DNA from: Candidatus Eiseniibacteriota bacterium
GTDB lineage: Bacteria > Eisenbacteria > RBG-16-71-46
Reading direction: 5' to 3'
NCBI GenBank assembly: GCA_016223045.1
Contig: JACRPT010000030.1
Location: 1 to 47,988 of the forward strand
Length of the DNA: 47,988 nt
Position numbers and translations under genes: made by a program. Under the pieces are notes generated by a model. That model searched no databases and was not told where the DNA came from. It saw only the letters and a program-made list of their open reading frames with translations. Shown one piece after another: positions 1-9,484 of the stretch (the first letter of the stretch is position 1; each line of letters opens with the position of its first letter).

Positions 1-81
1 GAAGCACGCCGCCCGCAGCGCTCACGCTCGCGCCCCGCGCCGCGCCCGCGCCGTGCGCGCGCGCCACGCCGCACGCGCCGC

Positions 82-2175
82 TCACGGCCGCGCCCCGGGC
101 CGCGCCAGCGCCGCGCGCGCCGCGGCCTCGGCCTCGCGGTCACCGAGAGCGTGGAAGAGCTCCGCCATGCGCAGCAGGGTAGCAGCATCGCGGGTCTCGG
201 ACACCACCGGCCGCCACAGCGCGGCGGCCTCCTCGGGACGGCCGGCGATGAGCCGCGCCCAGCCGCGGCCCGCGCGCGCCTCGACGTTCGCGGGCGCGAG
301 CGCCGAGGCGCGCGCGAAGGTCGCCTCGCCGCCGGCCGCGTCGTCCTGCTCGAGCGCCACCCGGCCGAGCGCCAGCAGCACCGCCACGTCGCCGGGCGCC
401 AGCGCCGCGGCGCGCTCGAGCGCATCGCGCGCGGGCTCGAGCCGGCCGCGCACGTGCTCGATCAACCCGAGGCCGTGGAGCGCCTGGACGTCGTTCCCGT
501 CCACCATCAGCCGCGCCCGCCGGGTGTGCAGCGCCATCAGTGTGTCGTTCGCCATCCACGCCGGCACCGTGCCGAAGCCGGGGCCGATCTCGTAGAGCAC
601 GGCCGGGTGCGGCGCGGTCACGTGCCGCGGCGCGAGGCCGGGCACCGCCGCCGTGGTGTCGAGCAGGAACCAGTACTGCGGGCGGGTCTCGCCCTCGGGC
701 CACGAGAAGTAGAGCCAGCGCGCGCCGCTGCTGCGCGCGTAGTCGGCCAGCGCCGGCAACCCGTTCGTGAACGGGAAGGGCACGGCCCTCACTCCGGCGT
801 GGAACGCGAGGTTGGGCTTGCGCGCGATCACCGCGTCACCCGGGCGCTTCAGCGCGCGCAGCGTCCCGGCGCATTCGAGCGCCTCGACCGGGAGCTGGTC
901 CATGGCGCGCGCCTGCACGCGCCACGAGGCCGTCGCCATCGCTCCGAGCGGGAGCAGCGCGAGTGCGCCCTTGAGCCACACGCGGCGGGTGCGCCCCGCC
1001 GCCAGCGCGAAGCGCGGCGAGGCGAAGGCGAGCCCGGCGAGCGCGGCGTAGGTCGGCAGCAGCGCGAGCGCGTAGCGCTCCGAGTAGAAGACGGGGACGA
1101 GCGCCAGGAAGAGCAGGGCCCAGGCGAGCCCGAGCGGCCACAGCCTGCGGAGCGTGCCGTCGGCCGCGCCCAGGACCATCCCGGCGAGCGCGCACAGCGC
1201 CGCGGGCCAGCCCAGCAGGCTCGCCGCGTCCTGGCGCAGGTGGTCGCCGACGTTGTGGAGCATGCGCGCGGCCACGGCGCCGGGGTCGCGACGGATCACG
1301 TCCCACAGGCCGTGGAACTGCGGCTGGAGGTTCTTCTGGTAGTCGTCCCAGGGGATGCCCTTCGCGCGGGCGAAGACCTCGTAGGCGATGTTGTGGTGGA
1401 GCTGCGAGGCGAAGCTCCCGCCGTGCGCGAGCGACCACAGCACCCAGGGCGCGACCGGGGCGAGGAAGCCCGCGGCGAAGAGCAGCGCCGCGCGGGCGCG
1501 GTGCGGATGCGGCGTGCCGCCCGCGAGCGCGGCGACGATCCCGGCCGGCAGCAGCGCCGCCGCGTTGTAGCGGGTGAGGAAGGCGAGCGCGGCGAACAGG
1601 CCGGCGGCCAGCGCCGCACGGCCGCTCGACCGCGCGAGCAGCGCGTAGAGCGCGGCGGTCTGGAGCGCCAGCGCCGGCGCGTCGGTGGTCGCCGAGTAGC
1701 CGTAGCGGAAGAAGGTGGCGTCGAAGGCCAGGAACAGCGCGGCCCAGAGCGCGAGCCGCGCGTCGGCGCGGCGCTCGAGCAGGTGGAACCACAGCAGCAG
1801 CGTCACCGCGGTCGCGGCGATCGAGAGCAGCTGCGCGGCGAGGAACAGGTCGCGCACCACCAGCCCGGCCAGCGCCAGCGCCGCCTCGTAGCCCGGTCCC
1901 ACGACGCCGTAGCGCGCGGGCAGCAGCCGGCCGTGCTGGATGAGCCGTGCGCCTTCCGCGTACTGGCCGTAGAAGTCGGTCTCGGTGAAGTAGTCGCCGA
2001 TCCGGTGCGGGCCGAAGGTGATCGCGAGCAGCGCGGCGGCGAGCAGCGCGGCCAGCGCCCAGGCCAGGCGCACGCAGCGGCGGCGCGCGGCATCGCTCAC
2101 CCCGGCCGGGGCGTGCAGGGCGAAGGGGCCCGCGGCGCGGGCCGGCCGCGCCGCTCGGGGCTGGCGCCGGCTCAT
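82..2175 (-). CDS. Membrane glycosyltransferase (GT39/ArnT/PMT-like) with C-terminal TPR-like repeats
   Basis: Multi-TM protein with N-terminal loop DYFTETDFYGQYAEGARLIQHGRLLPARYGVVGPGYE; C-terminal alanine-rich TPR pattern (ALHGLGLIEHVRGRLEPARDALERAAALAPGDVAVLLALGRVALEQDD). Confidence 0.75.
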   Translation of the reverse strand: MSRRQPRAARPARAAGPFALHAPAGVSDAARRRCVRLAWALAALLAAALLAITFGPHRIGDYFTETDFYGQYAEGARLIQHGRLLPARYGVVGPGYEAALALAGLVVRDLFLAAQLLSIAATAVTLLLWFHLLERRADARLALWAALFLAFDATFFRYGYSATTDAPALALQTAALYALLARSSGRAALAAGLFAALAFLTRYNAAALLPAGIVAALAGGTPHPHRARAALLFAAGFLAPVAPWVLWSLAHGGSFASQLHHNIAYEVFARAKGIPWDDYQKNLQPQFHGLWDVIRRDPGAVAARMLHNVGDHLRQDAASLLGWPAALCALAGMVLGAADGTLRRLWPLGLAWALLFLALVPVFYSERYALALLPTYAALAGLAFASPRFALAAGRTRRVWLKGALALLPLGAMATASWRVQARAMDQLPVEALECAGTLRALKRPGDAVIARKPNLAFHAGVRAVPFPFTNGLPALADYARSSGARWLYFSWPEGETRPQYWFLLDTTAAVPGLAPRHVTAPHPAVLYEIGPGFGTVPAWMANDTLMALHTRRARLMVDGNDVQALHGLGLIEHVRGRLEPARDALERAAALAPGDVAVLLALGRVALEQDDAAGGEATFARASALAPANVEARAGRGWARLIAGRPEEAAALWRPVVSETRDAATLLRMAELFHALGDREAEAAARAALARPGARP

Positions 2176-2318
2176 GCGCGGGCGGCCGACTGGTGAAGGC
2201 GGAGCATCGCGCCCGAGTCTAGCAGAGCGCCGCGGGTGACTCGGCGCGGGGGTCGCGGCCCCCGCGGCGTCGGCCGGCCGGGCGGCCGTGCGACCGGGCG
2301 AACGGGAGGAACGGCAGA

Positions 2319-2347
2319 ACGGCGGCGATTCGCTCGATCGCCGCCGT
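2319..2347 (-). terminator. Candidate intrinsic terminator hairpin downstream of the PEP-CTERM gene
   Basis: Perfect 11-bp stem acggcggcgat / atcgccgccgt with 7-nt loop between the 2408 gene end and the 2175 gene start. Confidence 0.5.
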
Positions 2348-2407
2348 CCTCGGGGGGCCTCCTGTCTCAGCTCAACGACCGGGGGATGTCAGGGGCTCCT
2401 GGGTTGC

Positions 2408-2707
2408 TCAGCGTCCGCGACGCCGGCGCGCGGCGGCGCCCAGCGCGATCAGGCCCATGGACGCCAGCGCCATGGTGCCGGGCTCGGGGACGGGGTTGGT
2501 CGGCTGGTCATCGCCGTCGCCGATGGCCGGGCCGCGCACGCCGATGCCCGGGTCGCCGTGGACGATGTTCTGGATCGGCGTCGCGCCGCCCTGGTCTCCC
2601 ACGCGCGTGGACGCCTTCTTGGCCTGGGGCAGCTGGCCGACCTGGACCGCCGAGGCGGCCGAGGCGAGCAGCGCGACCAGCAGGACTGCGAGGACCGAGG
2701 ACTTCAT
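2408..2707 (-). CDS. Short PEP-CTERM sorted secreted protein
   Basis: 99 aa; signal peptide MKSSVLAVLLVALLASAASA; C-terminus VPEPGTMALASMGLIALGAAARRRRGR = PEP motif, hydrophobic stretch, Arg cluster. Confidence 0.85.
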   Translation of the reverse strand: MKSSVLAVLLVALLASAASAVQVGQLPQAKKASTRVGDQGGATPIQNIVHGDPGIGVRGPAIGDGDDQPTNPVPEPGTMALASMGLIALGAAARRRRGR

Positions 2708-3108
2708 AGGCTATGACCTTCTTTCATACACTGGGGGCCCGTAGCAAGGGTGTCTGCCCGGGTAGTCGCAAGTCCCATACCGCGGATGCCCGAAGTGCGC
2801 GGAGGCTTGTGAAGAGAGGCTGAACGGGACGTGGAGGGTCGTTCGCGGGACCGGGGAGGCGTCCCGTCTCGGAAGAAGCGTCGTGTGTGCCGACACCGGC
2901 GTGAGCGAAACCCCGGAAGGGCGGGAGTCGTGGTGGTCGGGGGTGTCGGCAGGGTGGTCGGTGGCGAGCCCTCCACGCGGGGGTGCGCGGGACGCGCCGG
3001 GCGCGGAGGCGCGCGCCCGGCGCCGCCCGCGTCGCGTGGTGGCGCCGCGCGATCCGGGAACGGGGGGATTCCCCCACGCGCGCGGGCGAACGCGCGCAGG
3101 AAGGGCTG

Positions 3109-3315
3109 ATGGCGACGAGCTACGACCGGGTCGGCCTGTGCCGCGGCTGCCGCAACGCGCACCTCGTGAAGACGCCGCGCAGCGAGTTCTGGCTGTGCCG
3201 CCTCTCCGCGTCCGATGCGCGCTTCGAGAAGTACCCGCGCCTGCCGGTCAGGGAATGCTCCGGCTACGTGCCGGGAGGCAGCGGCGGGGACGAGGAGGCG
3301 GAAGGCGAGCGTTGA
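3109..3315 (+). CDS. Small Cys-rich protein of unknown function
   Basis: ATG at 3109 preceded by aggaaggg; MATSYDRVGLCRGCRNAHLVKTPRSEFWLCRLSASDARFEKYPRLPVRECSGYV, pattern CxxC...C...C. Confidence 0.65.
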   Translation: MATSYDRVGLCRGCRNAHLVKTPRSEFWLCRLSASDARFEKYPRLPVRECSGYVPGGSGGDEEAEGER

Positions 3316-3408
3316 GGTCGAGCGGCGGCCGGGGCGCGCCGGGCCGCGGATGGGCGAAGGGGCGGGACCAGCTCCCCGGTCCCTCGCGGTCCGACTGTCA
3401 CCCGGTCC

Positions 3409-5385
3409 CTACGGCAGCAGGACGACGCGCGCGGTGCGGGTGAGGCCAGGGGTGGCGAAGCGCGCGAAGTAGAGCCCGGCGCCCGGGCGCCCGGCGCCCG
3501 CGTCCCAGCGCACTTCGTGATGCCCGGCGTCCAGCTCGCCCGAGATCACGCTCGCCACGCGCCGGCCGGAGAGGTCGAACAGCTCGAGCGTGACCGGCGC
3601 GCGCCGCGTGAGGTCGAAGGCGAAGCGCACCGGGCCCGCCGCCGGATTGGGCTGCGGCGCATAGAAGCGCAGCGCCGTGGGCACGCCCGGGCCCGGCACG
3701 CCGGTGGCGGCCGAGATGGTGTAGGCGTGCAGCTGGACCACCAGGTCGCCCGCCGGCGCGGCTCCCGGCAGGGCCTCGTCGGCGCTGGTGAAGGTGAGCG
3801 TGGCGTCGTAGGCGGTGTCCTGCGAGGCGCCGGCATCGTCGAAGTGCACGTTCCAGGTGCGGCCGGTGCCGCCGAGCAGCGCGGGGCTGAACCCGCCCGC
3901 GATCGAGAAGCGCCCGTCGCCGCCGGTGACGACCGCACCGTTCACCGAGAGCCGCGCCTGCAGCGTGTCGTAACCCTGGTCGTGCAGGCGCACCGGCAGG
4001 TCGGCGAACGTGCCGGGCGCCTGCTCGCCCCAGTCGAGCGCGCTCTCGGTCACCACGGCCTGCGAGTCGAGCGAGGCCACGGCATGGCGCAGCACGCGTC
4101 CCGAGAGCTTCACGCTCTTCGACGAGGTGTCGGGGTCGTCGCTGGCGATGGCGAGCGTGCCGTTCTTCGCGCCCGCGGTCGCCGCGCTCATGCCGATCGT
4201 GTGGTTGTTGGCCGGGCCGCCGGCGGTGGCCGAGAACGAGCCCGCGGGCGCGGTGAAGCCGGCCGGGGCGGAGAGCGAGTAGTCGAGCGCGTCGGCCGGC
4301 GCCGTGCCGATGTTCGAGACCGCCAGGTTCTGCTCCTGCGCGGGGGCGCCGGCGATGACGCTGCCGAAGTCGAGCTGCGAGGCGGCGGAGACCTTGGACG
4401 GCAGCTGGAGCGTCATCAGGACCGGGAGGTGGTCCGAGACGTCGTGGAGCGCGGTGGCGATGGTGTAGCCGACCGCGAAGTTGAAGCCGTCGGCGTTGAT
4501 GTCCGTGTTGAAGTGCAGCCCGTCGTTGCCGTAGGCGAGGTAGCCGATGAGGTCGAGCCCCTGTCCGTCCTGCACGGAGTAGGAGGAGAAGAGCAGGTCG
4601 AAGCGGTCGTCCATGCCGCCGCCCGAGAACGTCACGCCGGGGTAGCTCGGGCAGGTCGCGCAGGCGCTCTGGGTGTGATAGGGCGCGTAGCCGGAGATCA
4701 CGTGCCACGAGCCCGGCATGGTCAGCGGGTCCTTCGAGCGGCCGTCGTTGTCGGCCTGCGATTCGGTGAGCCGGAGGTAGCCGCCCTCGTAGGCGCCGTA
4801 GAAGTTGGAGTCGCCGCCCAGCAGGAAGTTGGGGCCCACCCCGCCGATCGAGACGTTGTTGAGAGTGTTGCGGATGTTCGTGCACTCGATGCGGCGCGTG
4901 CCGGAGTCGGGCGTCGCCGGACCGCCGGCCTTGAGATGGATCGAGTAGAGCCGGAACCAGCCGGGGTTCGTGAGGTAGCCGACCGGCTTCACCAGGCACT
5001 GGAGCACGTCGCGCGGGCCGCCGTCCGCGAACGAGCCGACGTTGACGACCGCGACCTTCGCGGGTTTCCAGTAGACGGCGCTCTGCGTGCTGAGGATGAA
5101 CGTGCTCGCCTGCCACTGGCCGGGCTGCACCACATTCAGCACGTTGTCGAGGAACGAGTCACGCGCCGCCTGGGTGATGAGCTCCTGCACGATGAGCACG
5201 TCCGGGTCGAGGCCCGCCATCACCGTGCGGAAGGACGCCTGCCGTGGCGGGATCCCGCCGGTCGCGGTGTCGTAGGTGAGCAGGTTCCAGGTCGCGACCT
5301 TGAGCGCGTGCGCGGGCGCGGCGAGCGCGAGTGTCGCCGCGCACGCGACGACGAACCGCGCTCCGCGCCCGCGCACCGGTCCCAC
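3409..5385 (-). CDS. Secreted endonuclease/exonuclease/phosphatase-fold protein with Ig-like repeat and FlgD-like C-terminal domain
   Basis: LKVATWNLLTYD...DVLIVQELIT...LLGGDSNFYG...SDHLPVLM (EEP-fold motifs); C-terminal PNPAAGPVRFAFDL..LELFDLSGRRV...GAGLYFARF sorting-type domain; GTG start. Confidence 0.8.
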   Translation of the reverse strand: MGPVRGRGARFVVACAATLALAAPAHALKVATWNLLTYDTATGGIPPRQASFRTVMAGLDPDVLIVQELITQAARDSFLDNVLNVVQPGQWQASTFILSTQSAVYWKPAKVAVVNVGSFADGGPRDVLQCLVKPVGYLTNPGWFRLYSIHLKAGGPATPDSGTRRIECTNIRNTLNNVSIGGVGPNFLLGGDSNFYGAYEGGYLRLTESQADNDGRSKDPLTMPGSWHVISGYAPYHTQSACATCPSYPGVTFSGGGMDDRFDLLFSSYSVQDGQGLDLIGYLAYGNDGLHFNTDINADGFNFAVGYTIATALHDVSDHLPVLMTLQLPSKVSAASQLDFGSVIAGAPAQEQNLAVSNIGTAPADALDYSLSAPAGFTAPAGSFSATAGGPANNHTIGMSAATAGAKNGTLAIASDDPDTSSKSVKLSGRVLRHAVASLDSQAVVTESALDWGEQAPGTFADLPVRLHDQGYDTLQARLSVNGAVVTGGDGRFSIAGGFSPALLGGTGRTWNVHFDDAGASQDTAYDATLTFTSADEALPGAAPAGDLVVQLHAYTISAATGVPGPGVPTALRFYAPQPNPAAGPVRFAFDLTRRAPVTLELFDLSGRRVASVISGELDAGHHEVRWDAGAGRPGAGLYFARFATPGLTRTARVVLLP

Positions 5386-5387
5386 CC

Positions 5388-7364
5388 CTACCGCACCACC
5401 GCCAGTCGCGCGGTCTGGGCTGCCAGGCCCGCGGCGCTCAGGCGCACGAAGTAGAGGCCGGGGCCGACCGCGCTGCCGGCGTCGTCACGGCCGTCCCAGC
5501 GCAGGTTGTAGCGTCCGGGCTCGAAGGCGCGCGAGGCCAGGTCGGTGACGCGGCGGCCGGTGAGGTCGAAGACCTCGAGCCGCACGCTTGCGGCGCGCGC
5601 GAGGTCGAAGCGCACCAGGCTCGACCCGATGAGCGGATTCGGCATGGGCGGATAGAGCCGCGTGGCGGTCGGGAGCGGGGTCCCGCCGACCGCGACCGCG
5701 CCGCCCGTCAGCCGCGCGCGCAGGATGTAGCTCACGTCCGGCTGGGCCGCCGCGCCGGGCAGCGGCTCGTCGGCGCTCGTGAAGGTTAGCGTGGCCTGGT
5801 AGGTCGAGTCGGCCGTGGCGCCGGCGTCGGCGAACTGCACGTTCCAGCGTCCCGCGGTGCCCGCGACCAGGGTCGGGCTGAAGCCCGGGATCGAGAAGTG
5901 GCCGTCGCCGCCGGTGATGGTCGCGGCGCTGACCGAGAGCCGTGCGCGCAGGGCGTTGTAGCCGCGGTCGTGCACCGCCGCGACCAGCGTTCCGAATTCG
6001 CCGGCCGCGTGCTCGCCGAAGTCGAGCGTGTCGGCGGTGAGCGCCACCAGCGAATCCAGCGACGCCTGGGCGTGGTCGAGCACGGTGCCGGAGAGGCCCA
6101 CGAGCTTGGTGGGGTTGTCGGGAGCGTCCGAGGCGATCGAGAGCTGGCCCGCCAGGTTGCCCGCAGTGGCCGTGTTCATGCTGATGCCGGCGGGCGCGGA
6201 GGCGGTCGCGGCAAGCGCGAAGCCGCCGGAGGGCGCGCCGAAGCCCGCGGGCGCGGCGAACGAGTAGTTGAGCGAGTCGGCCGGGGCGGTCGCGGTGTTG
6301 GTGATCGTGAGGTTCTGCGCGGCCGCTGCGCCCACGATCACCGTGCCGTAGTCGATCGAGACCAGGTCCACGCCGATCTTGGACGGGAGCCGGAGGTCCA
6401 CGCGGATGGGCAGGTGATCGCTCGCGTTGAACAGCGCGTTGGCATAGCCGGCGCCCTCGGGGATGGTGGGCGCATCGATGATGTTGACGTTGTAGTGCAG
6501 GCCGTCGTTGCCGACCGGCACATAGGTGCCTGCGATCAGGTCGAGCCCCTGCCCGTCGTTCAGGACGTACGTGGGGAGGAACATGTCGAAGCGGTCGTCG
6601 AGCCCGCCGGTGGAGAAACCACCGGGACAGCCCGAGAGGCACGGTGACTGCGTGTGCTTGGTCGCCATGCCCACATTGTTCCAATTGCTGTACGGCGCGC
6701 CGAGCGGATCGTACATCCGGCCATCGTTGTCCACCTGGCTCTCCAGGAACTTCTGGAACGCCGGCTCGTTGCCGCCATAGATATTGAAGTCGCCCGCCAG
6801 GATGGCGTGAGTGCCGGGCGGCATCGCGTTCATGCTGTCGCGGATGCCCGTCGCCTCCGCCAGCCGCTGGGCCTCGTAGCCGGTCGAGGCCTTGAGGTGC
6901 TGCGAGTAGATCCGCAGCTCCGCGGCTCCCGCGGAATAGCCCACCGGCCTGAGCCGGTAGCAGTTCACCAGCCGCAGCAGGGAGGCCGGGTTCGGGTACC
7001 ACGCCCACTGCCCGAGGAAGTCCACCTTCGCGGGCTTGTAGAACAGCGCGTTGTCCGTGTCGTTCCCGTTGATGAACGGAGCCGAGGCCCACTGGCCGGG
7101 CTCGAGCACGTTCAGCACGTTGATGCGGAACGAGTCCACCCCGGCCTGGCTCGTCACCTCCTGGGAGACCACCACGTCCGCGCCGAGCGGGGCCATGATG
7201 GTGCGGAAGTGGGCGTTCCGGACGGTGACGGTGGTCCCCGGGTAGTTGAGGAGGTTGTAGTCCACGATGCGCAGCGCGTACGCGGGGGGAACCAGGAACA
7301 GCGCGGCGAGCGCAGCGGCCAGCAGCGCGCGCCGGGGGAACCCATACCTGCTTGGGGAGGCCAT
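5388..7364 (-). CDS. Secreted endonuclease/exonuclease/phosphatase-fold protein, tandem paralog of the preceding gene
   Basis: Start MASPSRYGFPRR at 7364 with upstream aggag; LRIVDYNLLNYPG...DVVVSQEVT...ILAGDFNIYG...SDHLPIRV; FlgD-like C-terminus. Same length (658 aa) as 3409..5385. Confidence 0.8.
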   Translation of the reverse strand: MASPSRYGFPRRALLAAALAALFLVPPAYALRIVDYNLLNYPGTTVTVRNAHFRTIMAPLGADVVVSQEVTSQAGVDSFRINVLNVLEPGQWASAPFINGNDTDNALFYKPAKVDFLGQWAWYPNPASLLRLVNCYRLRPVGYSAGAAELRIYSQHLKASTGYEAQRLAEATGIRDSMNAMPPGTHAILAGDFNIYGGNEPAFQKFLESQVDNDGRMYDPLGAPYSNWNNVGMATKHTQSPCLSGCPGGFSTGGLDDRFDMFLPTYVLNDGQGLDLIAGTYVPVGNDGLHYNVNIIDAPTIPEGAGYANALFNASDHLPIRVDLRLPSKIGVDLVSIDYGTVIVGAAAAQNLTITNTATAPADSLNYSFAAPAGFGAPSGGFALAATASAPAGISMNTATAGNLAGQLSIASDAPDNPTKLVGLSGTVLDHAQASLDSLVALTADTLDFGEHAAGEFGTLVAAVHDRGYNALRARLSVSAATITGGDGHFSIPGFSPTLVAGTAGRWNVQFADAGATADSTYQATLTFTSADEPLPGAAAQPDVSYILRARLTGGAVAVGGTPLPTATRLYPPMPNPLIGSSLVRFDLARAASVRLEVFDLTGRRVTDLASRAFEPGRYNLRWDGRDDAGSAVGPGLYFVRLSAAGLAAQTARLAVVR

Positions 7365-7542
7365 GGAGACTCCTGGGCTGAGTTGCGAACGGCCGGTGAG
7401 CGTTGAGGCCAGGGGCGGACCGCGCGGTCTCCCGGGACGACTGTGGTTGTGACTTGCCGGTGACGATTGTAGCGGTTTCGTGGCGCCGAACGCCAGCCCC
7501 GACAGGCCCGTCCGCGGGGTCCGTTGCGCCTTGCCTCGGGCC

Positions 7543-9012
7543 ATGCAAGATGCGAACGGACCGCGAAAATCGCGGTCGGGAGTGAATCCGGCTGCGGCGC
7601 GCGCCGATACCGGTGGCGTGAGTCCGACCTCCGACACCGCGGCCGCGGGGCCGGTCCGGCTCGCCGCCCTGCTCGCGGCGCTCTCGCCGGGCCTCGACCT
7701 CGCCGAGGGCCAGCCCCTCGGCCATGCCTGCCGCGCCTGCCTGATCGGCATGCGCCTGGGAGAACGGCTCGAGCTGCCGCTCCCCGACGCGCGCGACCTC
7801 TTCTTCACGCTGCTGCTCAAGGATGCCGGCGGCCCGGGCGCCGGGACCGCGCTGCTGGCGCGGCTGGGGGGCGACGACCGGCGCGCGCGCCGCGACCTGC
7901 GCCGCACCGACTGGGCCTGCGACCTGCAGGCGTTGCGCTGGGCCTTCCGGCACACGCCGGCGCGCGCGCCGCGGCTCTCCCGCGCGCGCCGCGTGGCGGC
8001 GCTCGCCCCGGCGGGGCGCTCGCTGCTCGCGGAGTGGTTCGCGGCGCGCGGCGCGGCCGCGGCACGGCTGGCCGAGTCGCTCGGCTTCGGGCCGCGCGTG
8101 GCGCAGGCGCTGCGTGCGCTCGACGAGCACGGGGACGGCAGCGGCGAGCCGCGCGGGCTGCGCGGCGACGCGATCCCGGTGGCCGCGCGCATCGCGGGGC
8201 TGGCGCAGGCGCTCGACGCGCTCGCCTGCGCGCTGGGGCCGGCGAGCGCGCTCGAGGTCGTGCGCGGCGCGCGCGCGCGCTGGTTCGACCCGGACGCGCT
8301 CGACGCGTGCGCCGGTCAGGAGGACTTCCTGGCGCGGCTGCGGCTGCTCGACGAGGACGCGTTGCAGGCCGAGGTGGCCGCGGCCGAGCCGGGCGTCGCC
8401 GCGGTGCTCGCGGGCCCGGTGCGCTTCGATCGCGTGGCCGAGGCGTATGCCGCCCTGTTCGACGCCGCGGCTCCCTCGCGCGCCGGGCGCACCGCGCGCG
8501 TCGCCGAGCTGGCCGCCGCGATCGCCGCGGGCCTGGGCTGGAGCATCGCCGCGGGCGCGACGCTCCGGCGCGTGGCGTGGCTGCACGACATCGGGATCCT
8601 GTCGGTGCCGAACCGCATCCTGGAGTCGCGCCATCCGCTCACGCCCGACGACTGGGACGTGGTGCGGCTCCATCCCTGGTATTCGCGCCGCATCCTCGAG
8701 CGCGTGCCCGGCTTCGGGGGTCTCGCGGCGGCCGCGGCGGCGCACCACGAGCGGCTCGACGGCCGCGGCTACCCGCAGGGGCTGCGCGGCGGGCAGGTGC
8801 CGCAGGTGGCGCGCGTGCTGGCGGCGGCCGACATCTACGAGGCGCTCACCGCGCTGCGCCCGTTCCGCGCAGCACTCACGCCGCGCGAAGCGCTGGCGCT
8901 GATGCGCCGCGACCGGGGCGTGGGGCTGGCGCCGGAGTGCGTGGACGCACTCGCCGCGGCGGTCGAGTCCGGCGCGCTCCCCGCCGGCCGCCCCGGCTGT
9001 CGCGCGGCGTAG
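7543..9012 (+). CDS. Tandem HD-GYP-type phosphohydrolase (degenerate N-terminal HD, intact C-terminal HD-GYP)
   Basis: C-terminal HDIG...HHERLDGRGYPQGL signature; N-terminal half carries a decayed counterpart (LLLKDAG...LDEHGDGSGEPRGL). Exact start uncertain (7480 or 7618 possible). Confidence 0.8.
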   Translation: MQDANGPRKSRSGVNPAAARADTGGVSPTSDTAAAGPVRLAALLAALSPGLDLAEGQPLGHACRACLIGMRLGERLELPLPDARDLFFTLLLKDAGGPGAGTALLARLGGDDRRARRDLRRTDWACDLQALRWAFRHTPARAPRLSRARRVAALAPAGRSLLAEWFAARGAAAARLAESLGFGPRVAQALRALDEHGDGSGEPRGLRGDAIPVAARIAGLAQALDALACALGPASALEVVRGARARWFDPDALDACAGQEDFLARLRLLDEDALQAEVAAAEPGVAAVLAGPVRFDRVAEAYAALFDAAAPSRAGRTARVAELAAAIAAGLGWSIAAGATLRRVAWLHDIGILSVPNRILESRHPLTPDDWDVVRLHPWYSRRILERVPGFGGLAAAAAAHHERLDGRGYPQGLRGGQVPQVARVLAAADIYEALTALRPFRAALTPREALALMRRDRGVGLAPECVDALAAAVESGALPAGRPGCRAA

Positions 9013-9113
9013 CGGCACGGCCTCCGGGTCGGCCGCGTCCAGGCCAGGTCCGTCGCGCGCGTGACATGAACGCCGGATCGCGCGCGGCGCCGGAGCCCGG
9101 CAACTGCCGTGGC

Positions 9114-9365
9114 TTACTCCGCCGCCACCTCGCGCACCAGCGCCTTCGCCGCCTCCCGGCTCAAGGACCCGTGCGGCAATTCGAGCACTTCGAGCGTGCG
9201 CGGCCGCCCGCCCGGCGCGAGCGTCACCCGGTCGCCGGCGCGGGTCTCGCGGCTCGGCTTCGCCCGCGCGCCGTTCAGGAGCGCATGGCCGGCGTGGATC
9301 GCGGCGGTCGCCTGCGAGCGGCTCTTGAACAGCCGCAGCTCGAAGAGGAGGACATCGAAGCGCAT
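9114..9365 (-). CDS. S4-domain RNA-binding protein (Hsp15/HslR-like)
   Basis: 83 aa: MRFDVLLFELRLFKSRSQATAAIHAGHALLNGARAKPSRETRAGDRVTL, classic S4 fold pattern. Confidence 0.8.
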   Translation of the reverse strand: MRFDVLLFELRLFKSRSQATAAIHAGHALLNGARAKPSRETRAGDRVTLAPGGRPRTLEVLELPHGSLSREAAKALVREVAAE

Positions 9366-9484
9366 GGCGGACGAAGCCTAGTCCTTCCGCACCCCGGGCG
9401 CACGGCCGGCGTGCGAGTGCGTCGGCCACGCCGCGGAGGAATGCCCGGCGCCGGCCGTGCTCCGGCGCCGCCGCCCTCCCGGCC

